Source of the DNA: Fidelibacterota bacterium
Lineage (GTDB): Bacteria > Fidelibacterota > JAANXI01
Length of the DNA: 8,853 bases
Direction of reading: 5' to 3'
Assembly: GCA_018263365.1 (NCBI GenBank)
Contig: JAANXI010000051.1
Span: 1 to 8,853, forward strand
The position numbers and the translations under genes were made by a program. The notes under the pieces were generated by a model. The model saw only the letters and a list, made by a program, of their open reading frames with translations. It was not told where the DNA came from and did not search any database. Positions 1 to 7,467 of the stretch are shown here, in pieces (the stretch's first letter is position 1; every line of letters begins with the position of its first letter).

Positions 1-2612
1 GCCGCTGCATCTGCTGGACTTCCGCCGGCGATATACACACCACGCTGAGCCGGGATATTTCCCTCTCCTATCGCTCCATACAACCGGATTTTTGTCCCGA
101 GCCAACCGAAGAAGGATCCGGAGTACCGGAATTGGGCATCAACCAGTGAATAGTTGAAATCGGACGGCAAAACGTCCGCCTCACCTTGTACAATAATGTT
201 GTAGTCGCCGGCCAAATTCGAATATCCGTGATTGATCGCCATCGAGAAAAACCGTTGTAGGCCAATGTCCCATCTAGAACGATCTGGAAGATACGTTCTC
301 CCGGTGATAACATTCTGATGTAGCTGAATATCGAACTTCGTATATGGCGGTCCGTACAGTTTGTCCCGTACTTGTCCTGACAGTCCCAGAGAATACCATT
401 TTCTTCCCTCAAGTACTTGTGAGGAAGCGTGAAATTTGGTCAGTCGTCCCAGCGATTTTACCGGCGTCTGGTAATCGAACTGGTAACCAATACTGCCGCT
501 CAGCGGCCCGTACCAAAGTCCGCCTTCCAGTGCATGGAATGCCAAAACTGATGATTCAAGATACCTGCTCCGCCAGTGAATTCCCGGCTTGAATCCGTCT
601 ACCGAATTATACAGAAATGAGGGGCGTAACCAGACGTCGTACTCATCCAGGGAAGGTCTGGTATGGAACATATTGTCGAAATGCCAGTCAATCGGCACGC
701 CAAAGCCGTTGACGTTATCGAGCCGGTAAACATCCGCCAGCAAACCGGAGGGGTCGATTTGCGCTTCTCCTGCCGGCGCAGGGAGTGTATCGATTAGGGT
801 GTACGTATCATTTATCTCTCCCCAGCCGAACCACGGCTTCATAGTTGTGCTCGCATCCTCTTGTTTGACATAGCCGTCGGTTACCGGGATGATATATTTG
901 CGAGTCTCGCCATTTTCAAGATCAACGACCAGGTCAATCGGCATGGGCATAAAATCTTTTCGCTTGAGCCGAATTTTGACTTGATAATCACCGGTATCCA
1001 GACGTTCATTCCTCATCTGCCGAATACTATAGTCGATCGTGGAAGTCCCGTGAATCCATTCGTCAAAGTACCAGGTAAAATCATCACCGGTGACCTCTTC
1101 CACGACCGCTACGAAATCATCAGGATACGGATGTTCGAATTTCCACTTCTCCACATATCGCTGCATCACTTCGCTGAAAACCGAATCCCCGAGCACATAT
1201 TTCAGGTTGTAAAGCATTTCGGCAGTCTTGAAATAAACCTGGCGGTACTCCCCGTATTCATTGAATTTATCGGAGTGCGTCGCCAGCGGACTTACCAGGT
1301 AGCCGGTATGCGCCATTTGCAGATACTGCAAATCGTTCCGGTAATATTTCCGTGTATAATCCGGATAAAATTTACGCTGGTACCAGTTACCGGTGGAATC
1401 CCAATAGGTTGTTCCACCGACGATCTCGTCCATCGCGTTGGATGCGGCGAAATTGGTAAATCCCTCGTCCATCATTGCCCGATATGTCTCATTGGAGCCT
1501 ACCATACCATAAAACCAATTATGCGCCACTTCGTGGGCAAGTAGCCCGTAATAGGTAGGGCTTTTTCCACCGTCGGCTGTGAGCATGGGATATTCCATCC
1601 CGGAATTCACATCCGAAACGATTATCTTCGGATAATCGTACTTGCCAAATGTCTCAGAAAAATACGCAAGCAGTTTTGCAGTAAACGCAGCCGCATCCTG
1701 CCAGCCGCTGGCGTGTGCCTCTTTTGCAAAGGAATATACCTTAATTCCGTTCCATTCGGCTTCGCCGATCCGAAAATCCGGGGAGGCGATCCATGCGACA
1801 TCGTGTACATTTTCGGCATGATAGCGCCAGGTTTTCATGTCAGAGGTCGGTTCAATAACTGTGGAGGCGGGCGCGCCCCAGGGTTTGTCCTTAAAATTTC
1901 GGACATCAAGCCGCTCACGCAGTGAATCCGGCAGGACTTCATTCCGGTTAAGCAACTTTCCGGTGCCTCCAATGATGAAATGGGCTGGCGCAGAGATGGT
2001 TAAATCAAAATCACCGAAATCGCCGTAAAACTCGCTGCCCAGATGTTGGTCTTTGTTCCAGCCGCGACGGGCGTCGTATACTGCAATCCGGGGATACCAG
2101 TGCGCCGCCGTATAGGTATTCCCTTGTCGCTTCATCCGCCGGTTGATGCCGCCAAACCGGGTGGTGAAGTCTATCTGGAATTTTATTGAGTCTCCGGGAA
2201 GCAGCGGCTTTGGCAGGTCAACCCGTATAACCGTATTATCGACCGTGTATCTGAGCGCATTTCCGGAATTATCGGTGAATGAATGGATGAATGTTCCCGC
2301 CTCTTCCGATGGCTTCAGTCGCTTGATGCGCCTGCTCCCGCGCTTCCGGTATTCCGCGTCCAGGTAACTGTCTTTAGTATAGGCGTTCTGGTACAGATGA
2401 AAATAGACACCTTGTAACGTATCCGGGGAGTGATTGATGTAGGTCAGGTGTTCCTGGCCGTTGATAACGTGCTCTTTCGTATCCAGAGTTACATCCAGAG
2501 AGTACTGCACGTCCTGCTGCCAATATTCGTTTGCATTGAGCTGAATACAGAGGAAGAAGGAAACGAGGATTACCGATGAATTTCGGAAAAATTTCGTTGA
2601 TCGAGACGCCAT
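1..2612 (-). CDS. Exported M1-family zinc metallopeptidase with predicted C-terminal outer-membrane beta-barrel (3' end outside window)
   Basis: A minus-strand frame is open from ATG at 2612 to the left edge (870 codons, no stop), so the protein is C-terminally incomplete. Residues 1-27 form a Sec signal peptide, likely cut after LNA. The catalytic centre is intact: SGMEYP at 337-342 (the GxMEN-type substrate motif), zinc site HEVAH at 360-364, third zinc ligand E383 in DEGF (18 residues after the second His), and the probable transition-state tyrosine Y460 in VYFKTA. Family knowledge says this hydrolyses N-terminal residues from peptides. From about residue 635 to the edge the sequence changes to alternating polar/hydrophobic, aromatic- and glycine-rich strands, including YNSVDGFKPGI, resembling the barrel of Omp85/surface-antigen proteins. 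I infer that the barrel anchors the peptidase in the outer membrane. The gene starts 78 bp after the second LPP20 gene; its ribosome site is weak (GGGAT). Peptidase call is firm; barrel call is moderate. Confidence 0.93.
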   Translation of the reverse strand, partial: MASRSTKFFRNSSVILVSFFLCIQLNANEYWQQDVQYSLDVTLDTKEHVINGQEHLTYINHSPDTLQGVYFHLYQNAYTKDSYLDAEYRKRGSRRIKRLKPSEEAGTFIHSFTDNSGNALRYTVDNTVIRVDLPKPLLPGDSIKFQIDFTTRFGGINRRMKRQGNTYTAAHWYPRIAVYDARRGWNKDQHLGSEFYGDFGDFDLTISAPAHFIIGGTGKLLNRNEVLPDSLRERLDVRNFKDKPWGAPASTVIEPTSDMKTWRYHAENVHDVAWIASPDFRIGEAEWNGIKVYSFAKEAHASGWQDAAAFTAKLLAYFSETFGKYDYPKIIVSDVNSGMEYPMLTADGGKSPTYYGLLAHEVAHNWFYGMVGSNETYRAMMDEGFTNFAASNAMDEIVGGTTYWDSTGNWYQRKFYPDYTRKYYRNDLQYLQMAHTGYLVSPLATHSDKFNEYGEYRQVYFKTAEMLYNLKYVLGDSVFSEVMQRYVEKWKFEHPYPDDFVAVVEEVTGDDFTWYFDEWIHGTSTIDYSIRQMRNERLDTGDYQVKIRLKRKDFMPMPIDLVVDLENGETRKYIIPVTDGYVKQEDASTTMKPWFGWGEINDTYTLIDTLPAPAGEAQIDPSGLLADVYRLDNVNGFGVPIDWHFDNMFHTRPSLDEYDVWLRPSFLYNSVDGFKPGIHWRSRYLESSVLAFHALEGGLWYGPLSGSIGYQFDYQTPVKSLGRLTKFHASSQVLEGRKWYSLGLSGQVRDKLYGPPYTKFDIQLHQNVITGRTYLPDRSRWDIGLQRFFSMAINHGYSNLAGDYNIIVQGEADVLPSDFNYSLVDAQFRYSGSFFGWLGTKIRLYGAIGEGNIPAQRGVYIAGGSPADAA

Positions 2613-2690
2613 GATATCCCGTATTTATTTGCTTTTTTTCAGATAAACAAGGTGAAATATACGAAATTCAGGTGAATTGCGAAGAGTGGA

Positions 2691-3488
2691 TTAATCGGGC
2701 TTCGGAATATTATAAAAAACGAGCGTATAGTATAAATTCTTCTCCGGGTCAAACCAGCGTTTTTCGATTACAGAGTATCGCAAGGTCACTTTGGTGATAT
2801 CCTCAGACAATTCCTGGTGGTAAGTTCTCCGCCCGGTGATAACTTCCCGTGATAACGTTGAACTCTCGGCTGACAATGTCATAGCAATCTCCCGTCGGGC
2901 TTCTCGGGCAGAGGTTTTCCAGGCATCACCGACATTTGTATAGGCATTGCTAATGCCAAGTCCGTAAACGGTGTGTTCCCGCTGCGGCAAATCGCCTATC
3001 CAGTCTGGCGCTTCCTTTGGAGAGGTTTTGACTAATTTCGAACTGAGAGCAAGAGCGCCATCAGGCCGGCTCAAGTCTTTCCCGATGCGCATCAGGAGAA
3101 ACAGGTAATCTTTGGTACGCACACTATCAACAATTTCCGCAGCGTCTCTGCACTGCCAGACGTCCGCTGAATCAACCATCTCTTTTACATGGCCCTTGGA
3201 AAGGATACCCATGGCGTCACCGGATTCGGCGAATTTTGCCTCAACGGTCACGGTATGCTGTTTTACCAGGCTTGCAATCGCGTTCTGTTTCGCAACGATA
3301 ACTGTCAGTGAATCTTCGACGTACTTGGGAGAAATACCAACGCCATACAGATGATGAGCATCCCGGGGTGGATGAAACAGCCATTCGGGGGATTTTTGGG
3401 CGTTACCGGGACTCGCCAGAAGCATCAGTCCACACAGGAGTAGCCCCCAGTGGAAAAACTTTCGAATTGTCCCCGTGATGCTCACCAC
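2691..3488 (-). CDS. Exported protein with two tandem LPP20-type domains
   Basis: 265 residues beginning at GTG 3488 (a second GTG follows directly; no clear Shine-Dalgarno, so start is approximate). Residues 1-30 are a signal peptide ending SPGNA, with no lipobox cysteine at the cleavage point, so the product is probably periplasmic. The mature part holds two copies of the LPP20 signature: PEW at 34-36 with YGVGIS at 48-53, and PDW at 161-163 with YGLGIS at 175-180. The spacing is identical in both copies, and each is followed by a helix rich in Ala, Lys and Arg, which indicates an internal duplication. The start lies 18 bp after the stop of the neighbouring single-domain LPP20 gene, in the same frame, so the two are almost certainly co-transcribed and coupled. 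LPP20 proteins are envelope proteins, often surface or outer-membrane associated; their biochemical role is poorly known and none is assigned here. Confidence 0.8.
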   Translation of the reverse strand: MVSITGTIRKFFHWGLLLCGLMLLASPGNAQKSPEWLFHPPRDAHHLYGVGISPKYVEDSLTVIVAKQNAIASLVKQHTVTVEAKFAESGDAMGILSKGHVKEMVDSADVWQCRDAAEIVDSVRTKDYLFLLMRIGKDLSRPDGALALSSKLVKTSPKEAPDWIGDLPQREHTVYGLGISNAYTNVGDAWKTSAREARREIAMTLSAESSTLSREVITGRRTYHQELSEDITKVTLRYSVIEKRWFDPEKNLYYTLVFYNIPKPD

Positions 3489-3506
3489 AAAATATAGTTT
3501 TGTTGG

Positions 3507-4067
3507 TTATTCTATGCTCTCGATTTCTTTTTTCAGGTCCTCGAATCCCTGCTGGGCTTTAAACTCGTTGTACAGCGCTTCCTGCTTCTGCGCTTCACTC
3601 AATGTTGACTGCCGAAGTGATTCCAGCGGGTATTCAACGAGCGCGTATAACGTGCCATCCTTGGCAGGATAGACCTCTTTCACCTTGCTGCCCTGCAACG
3701 ACAAATCAGTGACCTGCTTGCTAACACTCGAGGTAAATTCAAGCGCCTGGGCGGTTTCTCCGACACCGGATTCCTGCATAAAGTCCTTCAGCATGGACTG
3801 TACTTTGGTCTGCACCTGGGATGCAATATCGTCACGGGCGCGGGCGATGGCAGCTTTCCGGGCCAAAGACGGGTTCTGTTTTTTGGCCATACCAACCCCA
3901 TAAATCGCATCCTCAGCCTGCGGTTGCACCAGAAACCATTCAGGCGCATCCTTCATGGCGGATTCCTCTGTACTGCCTGAACGCGAGGAACCGCACTGCT
4001 GTAAACTTAAACCCACCACCACTATCATAGCGACCATACCGACAAATACTCGAAACGACTTCCTCAT
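3507..4067 (-). CDS. LPP20-family envelope protein, putative lipoprotein
   Basis: 186 residues from ATG 4067, preceded by a strong Shine-Dalgarno (AGGAGG, 8 bases upstream), which fixes the start. The N-terminus has two basic residues and a hydrophobic stretch (7-22) running into LSLQQC with Cys at 25. This would be the lipidated cysteine, but Gln at -1 is unusual for a lipobox, where Gly, Ala or Ser are normal. After a Ser/Gly-rich linker come the LPP20 marks PEW at 42-44 and IYGVG at 55-59, then an Ala/Arg/Lys helix and a beta pair ending LYALVEYPLE. The C-terminal 35 or so residues are charged and probably helical (EAQKQEALYNEFKAQQ). It is the first gene of a pair with the double-domain LPP20 protein. 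Family membership is well supported by these motifs; lipidation is uncertain and function unknown. Confidence 0.82.
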   Translation of the reverse strand: MRKSFRVFVGMVAMIVVVGLSLQQCGSSRSGSTEESAMKDAPEWFLVQPQAEDAIYGVGMAKKQNPSLARKAAIARARDDIASQVQTKVQSMLKDFMQESGVGETAQALEFTSSVSKQVTDLSLQGSKVKEVYPAKDGTLYALVEYPLESLRQSTLSEAQKQEALYNEFKAQQGFEDLKKEIESIE

Positions 4068-4304
4068 TGATGACTCCTCCTTTGTTTTTTAACAGATGTA
4101 CGAAATATTCACTTCGATCCAGAGGGCTTCACTATTTTTAATATCGTACCCGTAAAATAACAAAAACCTCCTCTGTAGGATGTGAGCAACATCATGCACT
4201 GCGGTGTTTTTCTTTACCATAAAATCAAGTTAGGCTGTTTCTTTTCCAAAAGCAAAATGAATTCTTTCAAAAAGGGTCTTTACTTTTCCCGGCGATTTTA
4301 TCAG
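4068..4304. other. Intergenic region between dprA and the LPP20 pair
   Basis: An AT-rich gap of 237 bp. It should contain the promoter of the LPP20 pair, but no convincing -35/-10 pair stands out; the best minus-strand candidate is TTGTTA near 4144 followed by an AT-rich stretch. No strong hairpin with a T-run follows dprA. A 43-codon minus-strand frame starts with ATG at 4220 and stops at 4089; it lacks a ribosome site ahead of its ATG and resembles nothing I know, so it is not annotated as a gene. An isolated AGAGGAGG-like stretch (minus strand, about 4147-4154) has no well-placed start codon after it. Confidence 0.5.
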
Positions 4305-5414
4305 TCAGCGGCTTTTACGGAAATTTTTGCCCGGCAGTTGCTCTACCACTGACCGCAATTCCAGATTCAACAGCGTGGTCAATACTGCTGCTGTCGGCCG
4401 ATTCACTGCTTGCGCAATGGCATCCACGTGTTGTGGTTCATCGCTTAACAGACGATAAATCGGCTCCTCCTCATCGGAGAGGTCAGGCGGTGGAATGTCT
4501 TTCTGTGTGGTGTCGTCAAACTGTAACTGGCCGGAGAGTTCCTCAAGGATATCATCTACAGTCTGAACGAGTTTCGCCCCGTGTTTGATCAATCGGTTCG
4601 TCCCGACGCTCCGCTTACTGTCGATACGCCCGGGGACGGCATAGACCTCCCTATTTTGCTCCAGGGCAATGAGCGCAGTTAAAATGGCTCCGCTTTTGTG
4701 ACCGGCTTCGACGACGACTGTTCCCAATGATAACCCGCTGATAATCCGGTTCCGCTTAGGAAAATTCTGTGCATCCGGTGCGGTTCCAAGGAAGAACTCC
4801 GTACACACAGCGCCCTGGTTCGCAATTTTGCGCGCCAGTCCGGTATTCTCCTGCGGGTAAATCCAATCAATACCACTCCCCAAGACCGCAATCGTTCTGC
4901 CACCGGCTGCCAGGGCTGCCGTATTGGCCTCTGTATCAATGCCTCGCGCCAGGCCGCTCACAATCGTAAATCCGCTTTGCACCAACTCCTGAACTAATTC
5001 CCGGGTCACCTGGTGGCCATATTTACTGCTGGAACGCGTTCCAACGATAGCGATCGCCCGGTCATCGGCAGGTTTAAATTCGCCGACACTGTACAAGAGA
5101 ATGGGAGCATCCGGTATTTGCCGCAACCGATCGGGATAATTGGAATTCAGAAAATGGCATACCTGTACGTCATGCTCCCGAATCCGGCGAGATTTTGACC
5201 GGTGTTCCTCTGTGATTTCACACTCTATGATAGCCGCAGCCAGACTTTCCCGGATGCCCGCAACATCCGTTAGCTGGTTCAGGGAACTCCCCAGGACTGT
5301 CTCCGCACTGTGGAATTTCGAGAGTAGCGCACGACTCCGCTGTACCCCGATTTTCGGGCACTCCATCAGGGCATAAATCGCCGCCAATTCGTCAATTGTC
5401 AGATCAATTTTCAA
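4305..5414 (-). CDS. dprA: DNA processing protein DprA (RecA loader in transformation)
   Basis: DprA binds incoming single-stranded DNA and loads RecA during natural transformation. The chosen start is TTG at 5414, giving 369 residues beginning M-KIDLTIDEL; this matches the usual family length. The same frame stays open further upstream to 5669, but that part lies antisense to nothing new: it overlaps the obg coding region on the same strand in another frame, is Trp/Arg/Cys-rich, and is not DprA-like. Domains: N-terminal helix-hairpin-helix/SAM-like region about 10-65; Rossmann-like core about 105-285 with IVGTR (123-127), SGLARGID (153-160), LGSGID (178-183), FPKRNRIISGLS (218-229) and SGAILTA (241-247); and C-terminal winged helix (DprA_WH) about 315-369. 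TTG overlaps the obg stop by 11 bases and has no clear Shine-Dalgarno, so translation is probably coupled to obg. Identity is firm; the exact start is inferred. Confidence 0.95.
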   Translation of the reverse strand: MKIDLTIDELAAIYALMECPKIGVQRSRALLSKFHSAETVLGSSLNQLTDVAGIRESLAAAIIECEITEEHRSKSRRIREHDVQVCHFLNSNYPDRLRQIPDAPILLYSVGEFKPADDRAIAIVGTRSSSKYGHQVTRELVQELVQSGFTIVSGLARGIDTEANTAALAAGGRTIAVLGSGIDWIYPQENTGLARKIANQGAVCTEFFLGTAPDAQNFPKRNRIISGLSLGTVVVEAGHKSGAILTALIALEQNREVYAVPGRIDSKRSVGTNRLIKHGAKLVQTVDDILEELSGQLQFDDTTQKDIPPPDLSDEEEPIYRLLSDEPQHVDAIAQAVNRPTAAVLTTLLNLELRSVVEQLPGKNFRKSR

Positions 5415-6405
5415 TGGTATGGTGTCGAATGGTATCCAGAGTTTTGCCAACCTGATTACGCAGGTTGTCCAGTCCCTCGCCTGAGACGGACGATATCGGT
5501 AACACCTCAGCAATATCCTTTGGTACGGAGTCCAGTTCCGGTACTTCCTGAGCAGTATCCGTTTTTGAGAGTACGAGAAAACGCGGCTTCTTCGCCAGCA
5601 ATGGATCGTATTCTTCCAGCTCAGTGAGCAAATTTTCGTACTTTTCCAGTATTTCCTCTGCATTAACATCTATGACAAACAATAGTACCTGGGTTCGTTC
5701 GATGTGGCGCAAAAACTGATCTCCCAGTCCTTTGCCCTTATGCGCACCTTCGATTAATCCGGGGATATCCGCCATGACGAACGATTTAAAATCGCTGTAT
5801 TTCACCACACCAAGGTTCGGCGTAAGCGTCGTAAACGGATAATCTGCGATCTTCGGTTTGGCTGCGGATATCCTTGATATCAGAGTAGATTTTCCAGCGT
5901 TGGGATAACCGACCAGCCCGACGTCGGCGAGCAACTTCAGTTCGAGACTGAGCTGCCGTTCTTCACCGGGATAGCCTGGCGTTGCCTTCCGCGGCGCACG
6001 GTCCGTCGACGATTTGAACCGGGTATTTCCCTTGCCGCCTTTGCCCCCCTTTGCCACCACGACTTCATCGTCCGGCTCCTGCATATCAGCAAGCACTATA
6101 CCGATCTCCATATCTTTGATTACCGTACCCGGCGGCACCCGGAGAATCACATCCTCGCCGCTGGCCCCGGTTTTGTTGGCGCTGTCGCCGTGTTCCCCTG
6201 CGGGGGCCTTGTTCGTACTGTGGTACCGGATATCCTGCAACGTTTGCAGTTGTGGGTCCACCCGGCAAACGACCGAGCCGCCTTTTCCGCCGTCGCCGCC
6301 ATCGGGGCCGCCCTTCGGGACGTATTTCTCCCGCCGGAAGCTCACACATCCCATGCCGCCGTGTCCGCCGGCAACCTTTACTTTCACATAATCGATAAAT
6401 TTCAT
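5404..6405 (-). CDS. obg: Obg family GTPase (ribosome-associated, CgtA/ObgE type)
   Basis: Essential GTPase acting in late assembly of the large ribosomal subunit and stress control. Start chosen at ATG 6405 because it gives the canonical MKFIDYVKVKVAGGHGG beginning and has GAGAG just upstream; an in-frame ATG at 6465 would add 20 atypical residues and has no ribosome site. The product has 333 residues. The glycine-rich Obg fold spans about 1-158 (GGxGG, GGPDGGDGG at 32-40, GGKGGKGN at 120-127). The G domain follows: G1 GYPNAGKST at 166-174, switch I DYPFTTLTPNLG from 188, G3 DIPG at 213-216, G4 SKTD at 280-283 (Ser in place of the more usual Asn) and G5 around SSVSGEG at 305-311. No C-terminal OCT domain is present, as in the shorter family members. 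The usual upstream partners rplU and rpmA are absent here. The gene is followed by dprA with overlap. Confidence 0.97.
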   Translation of the reverse strand: MKFIDYVKVKVAGGHGGMGCVSFRREKYVPKGGPDGGDGGKGGSVVCRVDPQLQTLQDIRYHSTNKAPAGEHGDSANKTGASGEDVILRVPPGTVIKDMEIGIVLADMQEPDDEVVVAKGGKGGKGNTRFKSSTDRAPRKATPGYPGEERQLSLELKLLADVGLVGYPNAGKSTLISRISAAKPKIADYPFTTLTPNLGVVKYSDFKSFVMADIPGLIEGAHKGKGLGDQFLRHIERTQVLLFVIDVNAEEILEKYENLLTELEEYDPLLAKKPRFLVLSKTDTAQEVPELDSVPKDIAEVLPISSVSGEGLDNLRNQVGKTLDTIRHHTIEN

Positions 6406-6483
6406 AGCTCTCTGCTGGCCACGTTCATTGGTTTTCCGACGTAAAAGATACGACAATCTCCGCATTTAGTTAAACGATTCTGC

Positions 6484-6515
6484 ATTATCTCCGGGATATT
6501 ATCCCAGGGGAGAAT
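6484..6515. promoter_or_regulatory. Dyad-symmetric site upstream of obg
   Basis: The core GGGATATTATCCC (6493-6505) is a perfect 6-bp-arm inverted repeat around one central base. Outside it, CTCC (6489-6492) and GGAG (6509-6512) add further complementarity with a three-base offset. It lies about 80-120 bp upstream of the obg start. It could be an operator or a hairpin in the obg leader transcript. No T-run follows, so a terminator is unlikely. Function is not shown by the sequence. Confidence 0.3.
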
Positions 6516-6530
6516 AAGGACTAATGAATT

Positions 6531-6559
6531 TTTATACTCGAGGGACTATCAGCGCTAAC
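6531..6559 (-). promoter_or_regulatory. Possible sigma70-type promoter for obg-dprA
   Basis: On the minus strand a good -10 (TATAAA, 6531-6536) lies 17 bp downstream of a poor -35 (GTTAGC, 6554-6559). Position is sensible: after the terminator of the DUF350 gene and about 125 bp before the obg start. The weak -35 keeps confidence low. Confidence 0.25.
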
Positions 6560-6578
6560 AGGATGAAAATTTACAACA

Positions 6579-6608
6579 AAGCGCGAAAGGTGATCACCTT
6601 CCGCGCTT
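6579..6608 (-). terminator. Rho-independent-type terminator after the DUF350 gene
   Basis: A strong 30-base hairpin: arms AAGCGCG and CGCGCTT pair perfectly, then one mismatch, then AAGGTG pairs with CACCTT around a GATC centre. It begins about 20 bp after the DUF350 stop codon. Reading in the minus direction it is followed by an interrupted T-rich run (TTTGTTGTAAATTTT). The plus-strand side is also T-rich, so it could act both ways, but no plus-strand gene needs it. Confidence 0.75.
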
Positions 6609-6627
6609 CAGTGGTATCTTTGTTTTG

Positions 6628-6867
6628 TTAAATTACTTTATAAACAAGGGCTCCCACCACGACGATAAGGGAGATAAAAATCAAAGCGACGCCGATGTTG
6701 CCGTCCTTGATTTGTTCCCACTCGTCAATATCGACTGACAATTTATCGAAGACCTTTAATGCGAGACCGATGCCGAAAGAGAATCCGACAGCCGCTGCAA
6801 TCGACCACAATACCGCATATCCCATATTTGCTAATCTTGCCCAAAATGAAAAAGGATCCATTTCCAT
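6628..6867 (-). CDS. DUF350-type small inner-membrane protein
   Basis: 79 residues from ATG 6867, with AGGAGG five bases upstream, so the start is secure. Two hydrophobic segments, about 16-38 and 57-77, flank a short acidic loop. The stretch GIGLALKVFDKL followed by EWEQIKDGNIGVALI matches the conserved pattern of DUF350 (YjfL-like) proteins, where a charged residue-Gly-Asn-x-x-x-Ala motif opens a membrane helix. Many DUF350 proteins contain two such units; this one has only one. Function of the family is not established. It lies 23 bp downstream of the exported unknown protein and ends just before a strong terminator, so the two form a complete bicistronic unit. Family assignment is by motif recognition and is fairly good. 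Confidence 0.75.
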   Translation of the reverse strand: MEMDPFSFWARLANMGYAVLWSIAAAVGFSFGIGLALKVFDKLSVDIDEWEQIKDGNIGVALIFISLIVVVGALVYKVI

Positions 6868-6890
6868 TCTTTCCTCCTGATTTCTCGATT

Positions 6891-7322
6891 TTAAGTAAAA
6901 ATCACGTATTTACGCATAAACTCTTCCGGTTTGGTTTCCCCGTTCACGAGTTTTTTTACGTTGCCGATGGTACTCGATGCTTCCACAAACAGTGTTTCTT
7001 TATACGGCACTTCCACTATCACTCTTACACCAGTCACACCGGTATTGTTACTTTTTTGAACAGCCGTGCCAGCCGCCATAAATCCTAGCATCAAAGCCAT
7101 ATCGAAATTGTTCCGACGAGCTTTGACATGCAGTACGAATATCTCTGAGTTATCCCGCTGTTCTATGTTCATATCCACCGACGAGACATCAACTCTGTAC
7201 GCCTCAAACACCTGCTGGGCGGCCGCAAACATTTTCTGTTCTGCCAGAGTATCTGATGCCGTCACAAGACATAGAATCACAGAGATTAACCCGATTATTT
7301 TTGCAGAATTAAACCTTTTCAC
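6891..7322 (-). CDS. Exported protein of unknown function
   Basis: 143 residues from GTG 7322, preceded by AAGGAG five bases upstream, so the GTG start is well supported. Residues 1-27 are a Sec signal peptide (basic MKR, hydrophobic core 9-21, cleavage after TLA). The mature part has an Ala-rich helix (32-43), a beta-rich region with a basic patch KARRNN (67-72), a short hydrophobic stretch MALMLGFMAAGTAV (75-88) that is too short to be a sure membrane helix, and a final beta/alpha segment. I do not recognise the family. It is the first gene of a two-gene unit with the DUF350 membrane protein, 23 bp apart, under a good promoter at 7379-7407, which suggests the two work together at the cell envelope. 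No catalytic motif is visible. Confidence 0.75.
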   Translation of the reverse strand: MKRFNSAKIIGLISVILCLVTASDTLAEQKMFAAAQQVFEAYRVDVSSVDMNIEQRDNSEIFVLHVKARRNNFDMALMLGFMAAGTAVQKSNNTGVTGVRVIVEVPYKETLFVEASSTIGNVKKLVNGETKPEEFMRKYVIFT

Positions 7323-7378
7323 GGTTACTCCTTGATGTATTATGCAAAGTTGGATGAGAACCTCGAAAATGCGAATTT

Positions 7379-7407
7379 AGTTTACGTGGAGTGAGTGATG
7401 TTGTCAA
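7379..7407 (-). promoter_or_regulatory. Sigma70-type promoter for the exported protein-DUF350 unit
   Basis: Minus strand: perfect -35 TTGACA (7402-7407), 17-bp spacer, -10 TAAACT (7379-7384, four of six consensus bases). The predicted transcript would start near 7372 and have a leader of about 50 bases before the GTG at 7322. This is the best promoter match in the window. Confidence 0.6.
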
Positions 7408-7467
7408 GTAAATATTGTACACTCCAAGCGCTCCCGCGCTAGGCCACAGCCCACTCGAGAGGTTATC

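Noticed and set aside
861..1544. A 227-codon plus-strand open frame.
   Set aside because: It is antisense to the catalytic region of the M1 peptidase, whose motifs are unmistakable; the plus-strand product has no recognisable features.
4089..4220. A 43-codon minus-strand frame between dprA and the LPP20 pair.
   Set aside because: No ribosome site before its ATG, no recognisable sequence, and a frame this short is expected by chance.
4271..4284. AAAGGGTCTTTA shared between the dprA downstream region and the flank of the transposase palindrome.
   Set aside because: Only 12 bases match and no hairpin partner is present, so coincidence is the simpler explanation.
5415..5669. N-terminal extension of the DprA frame.
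   Set aside because: It overlaps the obg C-terminal coding region, its residues are Trp/Arg/Cys-rich and unlike DprA, and the 369-residue form already has the usual length.
6406..6465. A 20-residue N-terminal extension of Obg from ATG 6465.
   Set aside because: No ribosome site precedes it, and the internal ATG at 6405 gives the canonical Obg N-terminus.
7429..7442. Small hairpin (AGCGC arms) after the DoxX gene considered as a terminator.
   Set aside because: The stem is only 5 bp and no T-run follows on the minus strand.
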